Source of the DNA: Mameliella sp. MMSF_3455
GTDB lineage: Bacteria > Pseudomonadota > Alphaproteobacteria > Rhodobacterales > Rhodobacteraceae
Direction: 5' to 3'
DNA: 64,000 nt
Assembly: GCF_030733205.1 (NCBI RefSeq)
Contig: NZ_JASHJL010000021.1
Location: 26,167 to 90,166 of the forward strand
Part shown: positions 37,955 to 46,811 of the stretch, one piece after another
Layout of the letters: every line of letters starts with the position of its first letter
How positions within the stretch are numbered: the stretch's first letter is position 1
Program-made: the position numbers and the translations under genes
The notes under the pieces: model-generated
What the model saw: only the letters and a program-made list of their open reading frames with translations
Told to the model about the DNA's origin: nothing
Databases searched by the model: none

Positions 37955-38842
37955 ATGAGCAACAACAAGAAGAACGACGATCTCGACTACGAGACGACGG
38001 GCCATGAGTGGGACGGCATCCAGGAGTACAACAAACCTCTGCCGAAGTGGTGGCTGTGGACCTTCTATGCCTGCATCGTCTGGGGCATAGGCTATACCAT
38101 CGCCTATCCCGCCTGGCCGGGCATCTCGGGGGCGACCCCGGGGCTGTTGGGCTTCTCGACCCGCGGCAACGTGGAAAAGGCCATCACCGACCACGAGGCG
38201 GAACTGGGCCCGATCAACGACAAGCTCGCCTCGGTCGAACTGACAGCCATCGCGGATGACCAGGAACTGCTGCAATACGCCAACAACGCCGGCGGCGCGA
38301 TCTTCCGGACATGGTGCGCACAGTGCCACGGGTCCGGCGCCGCAGGTGCCAAGGGCTATCCCAACCTGCTGGACGACGACTGGCTCTGGGGCGGTTCCAT
38401 CGAGGCGATCCACGAGACCGTCAGCCACGGCATCCGCAACGAGGTGGACGACATGGCCCGCTGGTCGCAGATGCCCGCCTTCGGCCGGGACGAGTTGCTG
38501 GAAAACGAAGAGGTCGTGCAGGTCGTCAACTACGTCATGCAGATGTCCGGGCAGGAGCCGCGTGATCCCGCCGCCGCCGAAGCGGGCGCCGAAGTGTATG
38601 ACATCAACTGTTCGGGCTGCCACATGGAAGACGGCACCGGCGACCGGTTCCAGGGCGCGCCCAACCTGACCGACCGGATCTGGCTCTACGGGGGCGATTA
38701 CGACTCGCTCTACGACACGGTCTACAACTCGCGTTTCGGCGTGATGCCCCCGATGGGGGGGGCCGACCTGACCGAGGCAGAGATCCGCGCCGTTTCGGTC
38801 TATGTCCACGGCCTGGGCGGGGGCGAAGCCTCGGAAGAGTGA
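37955..38842 (+). CDS. ccoP: cbb3-type cytochrome c oxidase subunit III (dihaem cytochrome c)
   Basis: The protein has 295 residues; GGAGG precedes the ATG. The N-terminal FixP domain with one helix (~31-53, KWWLWTFYACIVWGIGYTI) is followed by two cytochrome c domains with haem sites C121-A-Q-C124-H125 and C219-S-G-C222-H223. It accepts electrons from soluble or membrane cytochromes c. It ends the operon; a stem-loop stands 26 bases later. Confidence 0.96.
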   Translation: MSNNKKNDDLDYETTGHEWDGIQEYNKPLPKWWLWTFYACIVWGIGYTIAYPAWPGISGATPGLLGFSTRGNVEKAITDHEAELGPINDKLASVELTAIADDQELLQYANNAGGAIFRTWCAQCHGSGAAGAKGYPNLLDDDWLWGGSIEAIHETVSHGIRNEVDDMARWSQMPAFGRDELLENEEVVQVVNYVMQMSGQEPRDPAAAEAGAEVYDINCSGCHMEDGTGDRFQGAPNLTDRIWLYGGDYDSLYDTVYNSRFGVMPPMGGADLTEAEIRAVSVYVHGLGGGEASEE

Positions 38843-38867
38843 CGCCCCGCATCATGGGAAACACAGC

Positions 38868-38895
38868 GATCCCCTCGCCGAAAGGCGGGGGGATC
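38868..38895 (+). terminator. Stem-loop ending the ccoNOQP operon
   Basis: GATCCCCTCGCC pairs with GGCGGGGGGATC (12 bp, one G-T pair) around a GAAA loop. The following bases are only weakly T-rich (TCTTC), but stem strength and place fit a terminator. Confidence 0.65.
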
Positions 38896-38985
38896 TCTTC
38901 ATGCCGGGCCCCCGCAGTCCGCCACGCCGCCCCAGTTCGACACCCATTCCCGAAGAACAAAAAAACCGCGCGGAGACCCGGCGGT

Positions 38986-38999
38986 TTGATGCAAGTCAA
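38986..38999 (+). promoter_or_regulatory. FNR box of the candidate small RNA
   Basis: TTGAT-GCAA-GTCAA fits the FNR pattern. Exactly 22 bases lie between it and TATTGT (39022-39027), the class-II distance, predicting a transcript start at about 39034. No convincing protein gene follows on this strand until 39521. Confidence 0.75.
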
Positions 39000-39033
39000 G
39001 GCTGCCCGGTGACGGCCTGTCTATTGTGGGATC

Positions 39034-39142
39034 AAGGTCGTCGGGAACATCATCCCGATGCAGACTTCCCGGCCTGAAAGGCTGGGCATGGCGCTGGTGT
39101 CCTGTCCTGTTCGCGCGTTTCCTGGGACACCAGCGCCCTTTT
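39034..39142 (+). ncRNA. Candidate FnrL-activated small RNA (~109 nt)
   Basis: From the predicted start, three stem-loops follow: CGTCGGGA/TCCCGATG (39039-39060), CCCGGCCT/AGGCTGGG (39068-39086) and a 13-bp terminator stem GGCGCTGGTGTCC/GGACACCAGCGCC (39090-39137) followed by TTTT (39139-39142). An FNR box and a -10 hexamer stand at the right distance upstream. The reading frame starting at ATG 39058 runs through the terminator without a stop and has no ribosome site, so a protein is unlikely. The 123 bases from the terminator to 39265 show nothing else. Transcription is inferred, not shown. Confidence 0.5.
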
Positions 39143-39265
39143 CACTTCCTTCACCGACGATCCACCGGCAAGGCGCCCGCGGGGGATCCACTGTCCGGGC
39201 GCGGCGCACGGCAGCCGGTCGGCAATGCGACGCCGCGCCAGAGGTCGGGACGATAGACAATCGGG

Positions 39266-39421
39266 TCAATCATCGCGCCCGCTCCGGCGTCCGGCATGAT
39301 TGCGGAACGGCAGGTCCTCGTCGAGCCAGCCCAGCTTGGGCAGATCCTGCGCGTTGCGATGCGGCGCCCGTGTCTCGTTGCGGGTGGCGGTGAGAAAGCT
39401 CTTGGCGAAAATTCCGAACAT
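39266..39421 (-). CDS. Small basic protein, divergent from a LysR gene
   Basis: I do not recognise this 51-residue protein. The strong ribosome site AAGGAG lies a few bases before ATG 39421, which is the main reason to call it. The sequence begins MFGIFAKSFLTATRNETRAP, has PKLGWLDEDLPF in the middle and a very basic C-terminus (RNHAGRRSGRDD). There is no signal peptide or clear membrane helix. The gene is divergent from the LysR gene at 39521 with 99 bp between them, the usual place for a LysR target. Confidence 0.6.
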   Translation of the reverse strand: MFGIFAKSFLTATRNETRAPHRNAQDLPKLGWLDEDLPFRNHAGRRSGRDD

Positions 39422-39520
39422 CTCGATCTCCTTTGCATGTCCTGTTCTGTCTTCAACTTGACGCAAGGGACTGCCTCATGCGACTCAGGAATAAATCCGC
39501 GGTGTAACTTTGGCTTACAT

Positions 39521-40396
39521 GTGAACTGGTCCTCCCTGCCTCCGCTCGCTGCCCTGCGCGCCTTTGCAGCCTACACGGAAACGCGATCTGTCAACGCGGC
39601 CGGGGACTTGCTTAATGTTAGCCACGCTGCGATCAGCCAGCAGATGCGCGCGCTGGAAGGCCACCTGGGCGTCGCCCTTCTGGACCGGTCCGGGCGCAAG
39701 CTGGCCCTGACCCACGAGGGAGAGACCCTGGGCCGTACCCTGATCGAGGCTTTCGGATCCATCACCCAGACCGTCGAGGCGCTGACCGGTGCCGATGCCT
39801 CGCGTCCGCTTCAGATCTCGGTCACGCCGACCTTTGCTGCTGCCTGGCTGATGCCCCGGCTGAACGGGTTTCGGGAAAAACACCCCGACATCAACCTGAT
39901 GATCGACCCTTCGGCGCTGGTGCAACCGCTGGAGCCCGGAGGATTCGACATGGCGCTGCGTTATGGCGACGGGAACTGGCCGGGTCTCGAGTCCGACCTG
40001 CTGATCCGGTCACCCATCGTTGTGGTCGCCGCGCCTGACCTTGTCGGCACCCGCGACATCACGTCACCCGCCGACCTGCGCGACTATCACTGGCTCCAGG
40101 AACTGGGCACCAACGAGGCAACGGAATGGTTCGCCCAGCACGGTGTCGACCGCGATGCCGGGCGCGGCTTTACCGCCCTGCCCGGCAACCACATGCTGGA
40201 AGCCGCCCGTGCCGGACAGGGCGTCGCCATTGTCGCTGGGGTTTTCGTGGAAAACGACGTTCGTGCCGGGCGGCTTCGCAAGCTGTTCGAAGACAAGCGG
40301 AAAAAGGGTTATCACATCGTCACGCGTCCCGGCGTGCCGCGCCCCCCGCTCAAGGCCTTCCTGACCTGGCTGCGCCGCGAGGCCGGCAAAAGCTGA
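39521..40396 (+). CDS. LysR-family regulator, GcvA-like
   Basis: The protein has 291 residues from GTG 39521; the family start NWSSLPPLAALRAFAAYTET fits this choice, although the ribosome site is weak and the frame is open further upstream. The helix-turn-helix (~20-65) includes NVSHAAISQQMRALEGHLG, and the effector domain runs from ~90 (LQISVTPTFAAAWLMPRL). GcvA-like regulators in this group often control a divergent gene, here the 51-residue protein. It lies inside the cco region, but no link to respiration is evident. Confidence 0.9.
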   Translation: MNWSSLPPLAALRAFAAYTETRSVNAAGDLLNVSHAAISQQMRALEGHLGVALLDRSGRKLALTHEGETLGRTLIEAFGSITQTVEALTGADASRPLQISVTPTFAAAWLMPRLNGFREKHPDINLMIDPSALVQPLEPGGFDMALRYGDGNWPGLESDLLIRSPIVVVAAPDLVGTRDITSPADLRDYHWLQELGTNEATEWFAQHGVDRDAGRGFTALPGNHMLEAARAGQGVAIVAGVFVENDVRAGRLRKLFEDKRKKGYHIVTRPGVPRPPLKAFLTWLRREAGKS

Positions 40397-40412
40397 GTCA
40401 CAAATTCAAAAA

Positions 40413-40426
40413 TTGATGCAGGTCAA
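40413..40426 (+). promoter_or_regulatory. FNR box for the ccoGHIS promoter
   Basis: TTGAT-GCAG-GTCAA fits the FNR pattern, 63 bases before the ccoG start. GGTAAACC lies at about the class-II position for the -10 element (40448-40455). Confidence 0.8.
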
Positions 40427-40489
40427 AGCTCCTGTCCCGCCGCTCTGGGTAAACCGCTCGCGAACCCGAGTCCAACGGAGCGATTCCCC

Positions 40490-41917
40490 GTGTCCGACAG
40501 TAACCCACCGTCCCTTTACGCAGCGCGCGAACCGATCTTTCCAAGGCGGGTCAGCGGCAAGTTCCGCAACCTCAAGTGGGTGATCATGATCGTCACGCTG
40601 GGCATCTACTACATCACCCCCTGGCTTCGCTGGGACCGCGGCCCGCAACTGCCTGACCAGGCGGTGCTGATCGACCTCGCCAACCGTCGCTTCTTTTTCT
40701 TCTGGATCGAGATCTGGCCGCACGAGTTCTACTTTGTCGCCGGTTTGCTGATCATGGCCGGACTGGGGCTGTTTCTGTTCACCTCTGCGCTGGGCCGGGT
40801 CTGGTGCGGCTATGCCTGCCCCCAGACCGTCTGGACAGATCTCTACATCCTCGTCGAACGCTGGGTCGAAGGAGACCGCAACGCCCGTCTGCGCCTGCAC
40901 CGCCAGGAAAAGATGGATTTTCGCAAGATGCGGCTGCGGCTGACGAAATGGGCGATCTGGTTCCTGATCGGCCTGGCCACCGGCGGCGCCTGGGTTTTCT
41001 ACTTTACCGACGCGCCGACGCTGCTGGTCGATCTCGTGACCGGGCAGGCGCATCCGGTCGCCTACACCACCATGTTGATCCTGACGGCGACGACCTTCTT
41101 CTTTGGCGGCTTCGCACGCGAACAGATCTGCATCTATGCCTGCCCCTGGCCGCGCATTCAGGCCGCCATGATGGACGAGGACACCTTGACCGTCGGCTAT
41201 CGCGAATGGCGCGGGGAACCGCGCGGCAAGCACCGCAAGGCCGAGGGCGCCGAGAACCTGGGCGACTGCATCGACTGCATGGCCTGCGTCAACGTCTGCC
41301 CGATGGGCATAGACATCCGCGATGGGCAACAACTGGAATGCATCACCTGCGCCCTGTGCATCGACGCCTGCGACGACATGATGGCCAAGATCGGCAAGCC
41401 TCGCGGGCTGATCGACTACCTTGCCCTGTCTGACGAACCGCGCGAGCGCGAGGGTAATACTCCCCGCCCGATCTGGCAGCATATCTTCCGCGTGCGGACC
41501 ATCATGTATACGGCGCTGTGGTCGCTGGTCGGCATCGGGCTGGTCTTTGCCCTCTTTATCCGGCCGGATATCGAGATGACGGTTGCTCCGGTCCGTAACC
41601 CGACCTTCGTGACCCTGTCCGACGGCTCGATCCGCAATACATACGACGTGCGGCTTCTGAACAAGCACGGCGAGGACCGTCCGTTCCGGATTTCGCTGAC
41701 CGGAAACGAATACCTGCGGGTGCAACTGGAAGGCACACCCTATGAAACCGTGGACGTGCCCGCCAACGAGACCTTCCTGCAAAAGGTCTATGTCATCGCC
41801 CCGCCCGACTCCGGCCCGGCAGAGGCAGAGCGCACGGAATTCCGGTTCTGGGTCGAGGATCTGACCAACGGCGACCGGGCCCATAGTGACACAATCTTCA
41901 ACGGAGCGGCGAACTGA
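40490..41917 (+). CDS. ccoG: cbb3 oxidase assembly ferredoxin-like protein (RdxA/FixG type)
   Basis: The protein has 475 residues from GTG 40490, with CGGAG upstream. It has about five membrane helices; CGYACPQTVW and a ferredoxin-type segment CIDCMACVNVCPMGID and CITCALCIDACDD bind Fe-S clusters. A C-terminal Ig-like domain (~345-475) faces the periplasm. CcoG is a cupric reductase that supplies Cu(I) for CcoN assembly. The next gene, ccoH, overlaps the stop by one base (TGATG). Confidence 0.95.
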   Translation: MSDSNPPSLYAAREPIFPRRVSGKFRNLKWVIMIVTLGIYYITPWLRWDRGPQLPDQAVLIDLANRRFFFFWIEIWPHEFYFVAGLLIMAGLGLFLFTSALGRVWCGYACPQTVWTDLYILVERWVEGDRNARLRLHRQEKMDFRKMRLRLTKWAIWFLIGLATGGAWVFYFTDAPTLLVDLVTGQAHPVAYTTMLILTATTFFFGGFAREQICIYACPWPRIQAAMMDEDTLTVGYREWRGEPRGKHRKAEGAENLGDCIDCMACVNVCPMGIDIRDGQQLECITCALCIDACDDMMAKIGKPRGLIDYLALSDEPREREGNTPRPIWQHIFRVRTIMYTALWSLVGIGLVFALFIRPDIEMTVAPVRNPTFVTLSDGSIRNTYDVRLLNKHGEDRPFRISLTGNEYLRVQLEGTPYETVDVPANETFLQKVYVIAPPDSGPAEAERTEFRFWVEDLTNGDRAHSDTIFNGAAN

Positions 41918-42381
41918 TGGCCAAGAAAGAGTTCAAGCTGACCGGCTGGCATGTACTGGGGATCTTCGGTGGCGCCTTCGGCATCATCATCGGGGTCAAC
42001 ATCGCGCTGGCGGTCAATGCCGTCAGCACCTTCCCCGGGCTCGAGGTGGCCAACTCCTACGTCGCCAGCCAGACCTTCGACAAACGCCGCGCCGCGCAGG
42101 AGGCCCTGGGCTGGACCGTCGAGGCGCGGCTGGAGGAAGACATGCTGATCCTGTCGATCACCGACGAGGACGGGCGCCCGGTGCAGGCGGGCAAGCTGAC
42201 CGCCAAGGTCGGCCGCCCCACAAACGGCCGTGAGGACCGCGTGCCCGAGTTCGCCTTCAACGGTCACGCCTATATCGCCTACGAGGACCTGCGCCCCGGC
42301 AACTGGGACGTCTGGTTGGATGCCACCGCACTCGACGGAACGCCATTTCAGCAACGGCTGCAAATGACGGTGGCAAACTGA
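41917..42381 (+). CDS. ccoH: cbb3 oxidase assembly protein (FixH type)
   Basis: The protein has 154 residues. The start overlaps the ccoG stop. One N-terminal helix (~11-33, HVLGIFGGAFGIIIGVNIAL) anchors a periplasmic FixH domain with SYVASQTFDKRRAAQEALGW near its start. CcoH joins the oxidase during assembly and stabilises it. ccoI starts one base after its stop. Confidence 0.93.
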   Translation: MAKKEFKLTGWHVLGIFGGAFGIIIGVNIALAVNAVSTFPGLEVANSYVASQTFDKRRAAQEALGWTVEARLEEDMLILSITDEDGRPVQAGKLTAKVGRPTNGREDRVPEFAFNGHAYIAYEDLRPGNWDVWLDATALDGTPFQQRLQMTVAN

Positions 42382-42382
42382 G

Positions 42383-44569
42383 ATGACCGCAACCCTGCGC
42401 CCGCCCGCCTCGGCCTGCCCGGCCTGCGCCGCCGCCCCGGCGGCAGAGGCGCTGGCAGAACATGACACCCCACGCGAGGCCCATATCGTCCTGTCGCTTC
42501 CCACGATCCATTGCGCGGCCTGCATGTCAGCCGTGGAACGGGCGCTGAACGAGGTCCCCGGGGTCCGTTCGGCGCGTGTCAACCTGACCATGAAACGGGT
42601 CAGCATCGAAGCCGACCCCGAATTGACCGCCGCCGACGTGATCCCGGTGGTCCAGGGGGCGGGCTACGAGGCGCATGAACTGGACAACACCGCGATTTCC
42701 GCGACAGCCACGGACAAGGCCGGGCGCGACCTGCTCATGCGGCTGGCGGTTGCCGGTTTCGCGGCGATGAACGTCATGCTTCTGTCGATCGCGGTCTGGT
42801 CGGGGGCAGAGGGGCCGACGCGCGACCTGTTCCACTGGATCTCGGCGGCGATTGTCCTTCCGGCGGTCGGTTTCTCGGCCATGCCCTTCTTCAGGAACGC
42901 CTGGATGGCGCTGTCTGCGCGCAGCCTGAACATGGACGTGCCGATTTCACTGGCGATCCTGCTGGCGGTGGGCACCTCGCTCTGGGAAACCTCGCTCTCC
43001 GGCGAACACGCCTATTTCGATGCGGCCATCGCGCTGACCTTTTTCCTGCTGACGGGTCGTTACCTCGATCACCGCACGCGTTCGGTGGCCCGGTCCGCGG
43101 CCGAGGAACTGGCCGCGCTGGAGGTGCCCCGCGCCTGGCGCGTCACGGAGGCGGGCGAAACGCAGGTCCCGGTGGGCGAACTGGCCGTCGGTGACCTGAT
43201 CCGTGTGCGCCCAGGCGGGCGGATGCCGGTGGATGGCGAAATCGTCTCGGGCACATCAGAGCTGGACCGATCCTTGCTGACGGGCGAGACCCTGCCCGTT
43301 TTCGCGGAACCCGGGCGCAGGGTCAGCGCCGGAGAGGTCAACCTGACCGGCCCGCTGACCATTCGCGCCAGCGCCGTTGGCCGCGACACCTCGCTTCACC
43401 GCATGGCCGATCTGGTGGCCGTGGCCGAGTCCGGCCGCTCGCGCTACACCTCGCTGGCCGATCGGGCCGCGAAACTCTATGCCCCCGGCGTCCATATCCT
43501 GTCGGCGCTGGCTTTCGTCGGTTGGCTGATCTACGCGGGCGACCTGCGCGTGGCCCTGAACATCGCCGCCGCCGTTCTGATCATCACCTGCCCCTGCGCC
43601 CTGGGCCTGGCCGTGCCTGCCGTCACCACAGCTTCCTCTGGCAGGCTGTTCAAGCGCGGGCTGCTGATCAAGGATTCGACCGCGCTCGAACGGCTGGCGC
43701 AAGTCGACACCGTTGTCTTTGACAAGACAGGTACGCTGACCTCCGGAACACCGGAACTGACCAACCTCGGCGATTTCACCCGCCGCGACCTGGAAATCGC
43801 GCTGGCGCTGGCCGAAGGCTCCAGCCACCCGCTGTCGCAATCCCTTGCCGCCGCCGCGCGCGAGGCCGGGATCAATCCCGAGCCCCTGACGGACGTGACA
43901 GAGATCCCGGGCCACGGCACCACGGGCATCTGGCGCGGGCAGGAGGTCCGGCTGGGCCGGGCAAGCTGGGTCGGTGGCGGCCAGACCGACCGGACGGCCG
44001 CCTGGCTACGGGTCGGGGACGGGCCGGCCCAGGCCTTTCTCTTCACCGACCGGCTGCGCGACGGGGCCGAAGAGGCCGTCACCGCCCTGCAGGAGGCCGG
44101 CCTCAATGTCATCCTGATCTCCGGCGACACCACGCGGGCGGTCGAGTCCCTGGCCGAACGCCTGGGCATCACGCAGTGGATGGCGGAGGCCCTGCCGCAG
44201 GACAAATCCACCCGCATCGCCACGATGAGCCGCGATGGCGCGCATGTGCTGATGGTGGGCGACGGGCTGAACGACACGGCGGCGCTGACCGCCGCCCATG
44301 CCTCGATTTCTCCGGCCTCGGCTCTGGACGCCGCGCGCGTCGCCTCGGACATCGTCCTGCTGGGCGGCTCGCTGGCGCCGATCCCCGAGGCGGTGCAGAC
44401 CGCCCGCAAGGCCACACGCCGCATCCGCGAGAATTTCACCGTGGCGACCTGGTACAACATCATCGCGGTTCCCCTGGCGGTGGCCGGGCTCTGTTCGCCG
44501 CTGATTGCCGCATTGGCCATGTCGGCCAGCTCGATTACCGTGTCGCTGAACGCGCTGAGACTGCGATAG
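42383..44569 (+). CDS. ccoI: Copper P1B-type ATPase for cbb3 oxidase assembly
   Basis: The protein has 728 residues. An N-terminal CPAC motif is followed by a heavy-metal domain (IHCAACMSAVERAL, ~42), membrane helices, the ion path motif TCPCALGLAVPA, the phosphorylation site VFDKTGTLTSG and the hinge VGDGLNDTAAL. CcoI delivers copper across the inner membrane for the CcoN centre rather than for detoxification. It is flanked by ccoH and ccoS in the standard order. Confidence 0.96.
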   Translation: MTATLRPPASACPACAAAPAAEALAEHDTPREAHIVLSLPTIHCAACMSAVERALNEVPGVRSARVNLTMKRVSIEADPELTAADVIPVVQGAGYEAHELDNTAISATATDKAGRDLLMRLAVAGFAAMNVMLLSIAVWSGAEGPTRDLFHWISAAIVLPAVGFSAMPFFRNAWMALSARSLNMDVPISLAILLAVGTSLWETSLSGEHAYFDAAIALTFFLLTGRYLDHRTRSVARSAAEELAALEVPRAWRVTEAGETQVPVGELAVGDLIRVRPGGRMPVDGEIVSGTSELDRSLLTGETLPVFAEPGRRVSAGEVNLTGPLTIRASAVGRDTSLHRMADLVAVAESGRSRYTSLADRAAKLYAPGVHILSALAFVGWLIYAGDLRVALNIAAAVLIITCPCALGLAVPAVTTASSGRLFKRGLLIKDSTALERLAQVDTVVFDKTGTLTSGTPELTNLGDFTRRDLEIALALAEGSSHPLSQSLAAAAREAGINPEPLTDVTEIPGHGTTGIWRGQEVRLGRASWVGGGQTDRTAAWLRVGDGPAQAFLFTDRLRDGAEEAVTALQEAGLNVILISGDTTRAVESLAERLGITQWMAEALPQDKSTRIATMSRDGAHVLMVGDGLNDTAALTAAHASISPASALDAARVASDIVLLGGSLAPIPEAVQTARKATRRIRENFTVATWYNIIAVPLAVAGLCSPLIAALAMSASSITVSLNALRLR

Positions 44570-44579
44570 GAGGCCTGTC

Positions 44580-44741
44580 ATGAACATCCTGACCTACCTG
44601 ATTCCGATCTCGCTGGTGTTGGGCGGCGCGGGCCTGGCCTTTTTCGTCTTCACCTTGCGGTCGAACCAGTACGACGATCCCGAGGGCGACGCACAGCGCA
44701 TCCTGTCGGGCGAATACGACGACCGGCCAAAGCAGGACTGA
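44580..44741 (+). CDS. ccoS: cbb3 oxidase maturation protein
   Basis: The protein has 53 residues; AGGAGG precedes the ATG. One membrane helix (~5-27, LIPISLVLGGAGLAFFVFTL) is followed by the family motif SNQYDDPEGDAQRIL. CcoS is needed to insert haem and copper into CcoN. It is the last gene of ccoGHIS. Confidence 0.93.
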   Translation: MNILTYLIPISLVLGGAGLAFFVFTLRSNQYDDPEGDAQRILSGEYDDRPKQD

Positions 44742-44829
44742 CAGGCCCATTCCGCGCGCGGACAGCCTGGCAGATCGGAACATTCCCCTTGGGACACAGG
44801 CGCTCCAGTCCTCTCCGGCCCCCTTCCGG

Positions 44830-44890
44830 CTTCTTCTCTGCAAAAATACTCCGGGGGTGAAGGCCGCAGGCCGAGGGGGCAGCGCCCCCT
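44830..44890 (-). repeat. Dispersed intergenic repeat, copy 2
   Basis: On the minus strand an AGGGGGC/GCCCCCT hairpin (44874-44890) is followed by CCCCCGGAGTATTTTTGCAG and an A/G-rich tail. It shares hairpin plus CCCCCGGAG-TATTTT with 15978-16025. It lies between the convergent ccoS and lrp genes; the rest of this 254-bp gap shows no gene. Confidence 0.6.
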
Positions 44891-44995
44891 GACCCCGTTC
44901 AACCCGTCGCAACGTCGGCTCCAAGGGTTCAGCGCCGCGCCGCTGGCACCGCCAAAGCATGGGGGCGCTGCAAGTATCGGCGAAGCTGGGCCCCC

Positions 44996-45454
44996 TCACA
45001 CCGGCAGGGCCGTGGTCCGGAAAACCGTGCGCAGGGCGAAGGAACTTTGCATCTGCGCCACGCCCGGCAGGCGGCTGAGATACTGGCGATGGATGCGGGC
45101 GAAATCCTCGGTATCCTCTGCCACCACCTTGAGAATGTAGTCTGCCGTTCCCGCCATCAGGTGACATTCCAGGATCGCCGGGACCCGCGTCACCGCCTTT
45201 TCAAAGGCTTCCAGCACCTCGTCCGCCTGGGTCGTCAGGGTGATTTCCACGAAGACCGTCGACGGGAAACCCATTCGGCGCGCATCCAGCAGCGCCACGT
45301 AGTCGCGGACGTAGCCTTCGGTCTCCAGTCGCTGGACCCTGCGATGACAGGCCGAGGCCGACAGGTGTACCTCGTCGGAGAGGTCGGCGTTCGAGATGCG
45401 CCCCTTGCGCTGTAATACGCGCAGAATGCGCCTGTCTGTCTCATCCAGCGTCAT
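44996..45454 (-). CDS. Lrp/AsnC-family regulator, probably of ald
   Basis: The protein has 152 residues from ATG 45454, with GGAGGA upstream. The N-terminal helix-turn-helix (~5-50: LDETDRRILRVLQRKGRISN, LSASACHRRVQRLE) is followed by an amino-acid-sensing RAM domain (AGTADYILKVVAEDTEDFAR). It is divergent from ald. In alphaproteobacteria such regulators (AldR/Lrp-like) sense alanine and activate ald. An AT-rich stretch with CGAAAATTCG (45490-45499) lies between the two genes and is a candidate site. Confidence 0.9.
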   Translation of the reverse strand: MTLDETDRRILRVLQRKGRISNADLSDEVHLSASACHRRVQRLETEGYVRDYVALLDARRMGFPSTVFVEITLTTQADEVLEAFEKAVTRVPAILECHLMAGTADYILKVVAEDTEDFARIHRQYLSRLPGVAQMQSSFALRTVFRTTALPV

Positions 45455-45589
45455 ATACGCAAGATCCTCCACCCCAAACGATCAATCATCGAAAATTCGT
45501 GCGCCATGCCCCGTCAGAATGCGCGAGCTTGCGACCCCTTTGCAAGACTTCGCTGGCATACTGTCGGATACACCCCAGGAGGAGAACAC

Positions 45590-46708
45590 ATGAAGATCGG
45601 TTGCCCCACCGAGATCAAACCCCAGGAATTCCGCGTCGGCCTGACCCCGAATGCCGCCCGCGAGGCGGTGGGACATGGTCACGAGGTCATCGTGCAAAAA
45701 GGCGCCGGTGCCGGCGCCGGCTTTGTGGACGAGGATTACACTGCCGCTGGCGCCAGGCTGGCCGAGACCCCGGCCGAGATCTTTGCCGAAGCCGAGATGA
45801 TCGTGAAGGTCAAGGAACCGCAGGCCGCCGAACGCGCCATGCTGCGCGAGGGGCAGTTGCTGTTCACCTACCTCCACCTGGCCCCCGATCCTGCACAGAC
45901 GCAAGACCTGTTGACCTCCGGCTGCACCGCCATTGCCTATGAGACCGTCACGGACGAGCGGGGCGGCCTGCCGCTGCTGGCGCCGATGTCCGAGGTCGCC
46001 GGTCGGCTTGCGCCGCAGATGGGCGCCTGGACGTTGCAGAAGGCCAATGGCGGGCGCGGCGTTCTGATGGGGGGCGTGCCCGGCGTCGGCCCGGCGCGCG
46101 TTCTGGTGATCGGTGGCGGTGTCGTCGGCACCCATGCGGCGCGCATTGCCGCCGGCATGGGTGCGGACGTGACAGTCCTGGACCGCTCGCTGCCCCGATT
46201 GCGCTATCTCGACGACGTCTTTGGCGGCACCTTCGGCACAGGCTATTCCAGCACCGGCCTACTGGCCGAGCACCTGGAACAGGCCGACATGGTGATCGGC
46301 GCGGTGCTGATCCCCGGGGCAGAGGCGCCCAAGCTGGTGAGACGTGCCGATTTCGCATCCATGAAACCGGGTGCGGCGCTGGTGGACGTGGCCATCGACC
46401 AGGGCGGCTGTTTCGAGACATCGCGCGCCACGACCCATGCGGATCCGATCTACGACGTGGACGGCATCATGCATTATTGCGTGGCCAACATGCCCGGCGC
46501 CGTGGCACGGACCTCGACCATCGCGCTTGGCAATGCCACCATGCCCTACATGCTGGCATTGGCGGACAAGGGGTGGAAACAGGCCTGCGCCGACGATCCC
46601 CACCTGCTGAACGGTCTTAACGTGCACGCGGGCAAGCTGACCTATTACGCGGTTGGGCAGGCACAGGGCATTGACGTGACCTCTCCGCAACTGGTGATCA
46701 AGGGCTGA
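45590..46708 (+). CDS. ald: Alanine dehydrogenase
   Basis: The protein has 372 residues from ATG 45590, with AGGAGGAG upstream. It interconverts L-alanine with pyruvate and ammonia using NAD. The N-terminal MKIGCPTEIKPQEFRVGLTP, the substrate Lys in VKVKEPQ, the catalytic His in TYLHLAPDP and the NAD motif VIGGGVVGTHAARIAAGMGA are all present. Length is standard. It is divergent from an Lrp-type gene that probably controls it. Confidence 0.96.
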   Translation: MKIGCPTEIKPQEFRVGLTPNAAREAVGHGHEVIVQKGAGAGAGFVDEDYTAAGARLAETPAEIFAEAEMIVKVKEPQAAERAMLREGQLLFTYLHLAPDPAQTQDLLTSGCTAIAYETVTDERGGLPLLAPMSEVAGRLAPQMGAWTLQKANGGRGVLMGGVPGVGPARVLVIGGGVVGTHAARIAAGMGADVTVLDRSLPRLRYLDDVFGGTFGTGYSSTGLLAEHLEQADMVIGAVLIPGAEAPKLVRRADFASMKPGAALVDVAIDQGGCFETSRATTHADPIYDVDGIMHYCVANMPGAVARTSTIALGNATMPYMLALADKGWKQACADDPHLLNGLNVHAGKLTYYAVGQAQGIDVTSPQLVIKG

Positions 46709-46721
46709 GGCCCGGTCCAGG

Positions 46722-46811
46722 CTAGAGAACCACGATCCCGCTGTGCTTGGCCTTGTGCTCGGGCTCGACGTGGATCGTGACACGGCACCCGTCGAAGGCG
46801 GCCATCATGGC
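46722..46811 (-). pseudogene. Displaced C-terminal tail of the cation exporter after a frameshift
   Basis: In the frame shifted relative to the exporter gene, these bases encode AMMAAFDGCRVTIHVEPEHK and then AKHSGIVVL with a stop at 46722. This is the normal C-terminal strand of cation-diffusion proteins. The break falls at a run of seven G (plus-strand C, 46811-46817). With five G the protein would read through as VEGAMMAAF, the length expected from the family. Confidence 0.8.

Noticed and set aside
39058..39393. 111-codon frame starting within the small RNA candidate
   Set aside because: No ribosome site, it reads through a perfect terminator hairpin and overlaps the better-supported small gene on the other strand.
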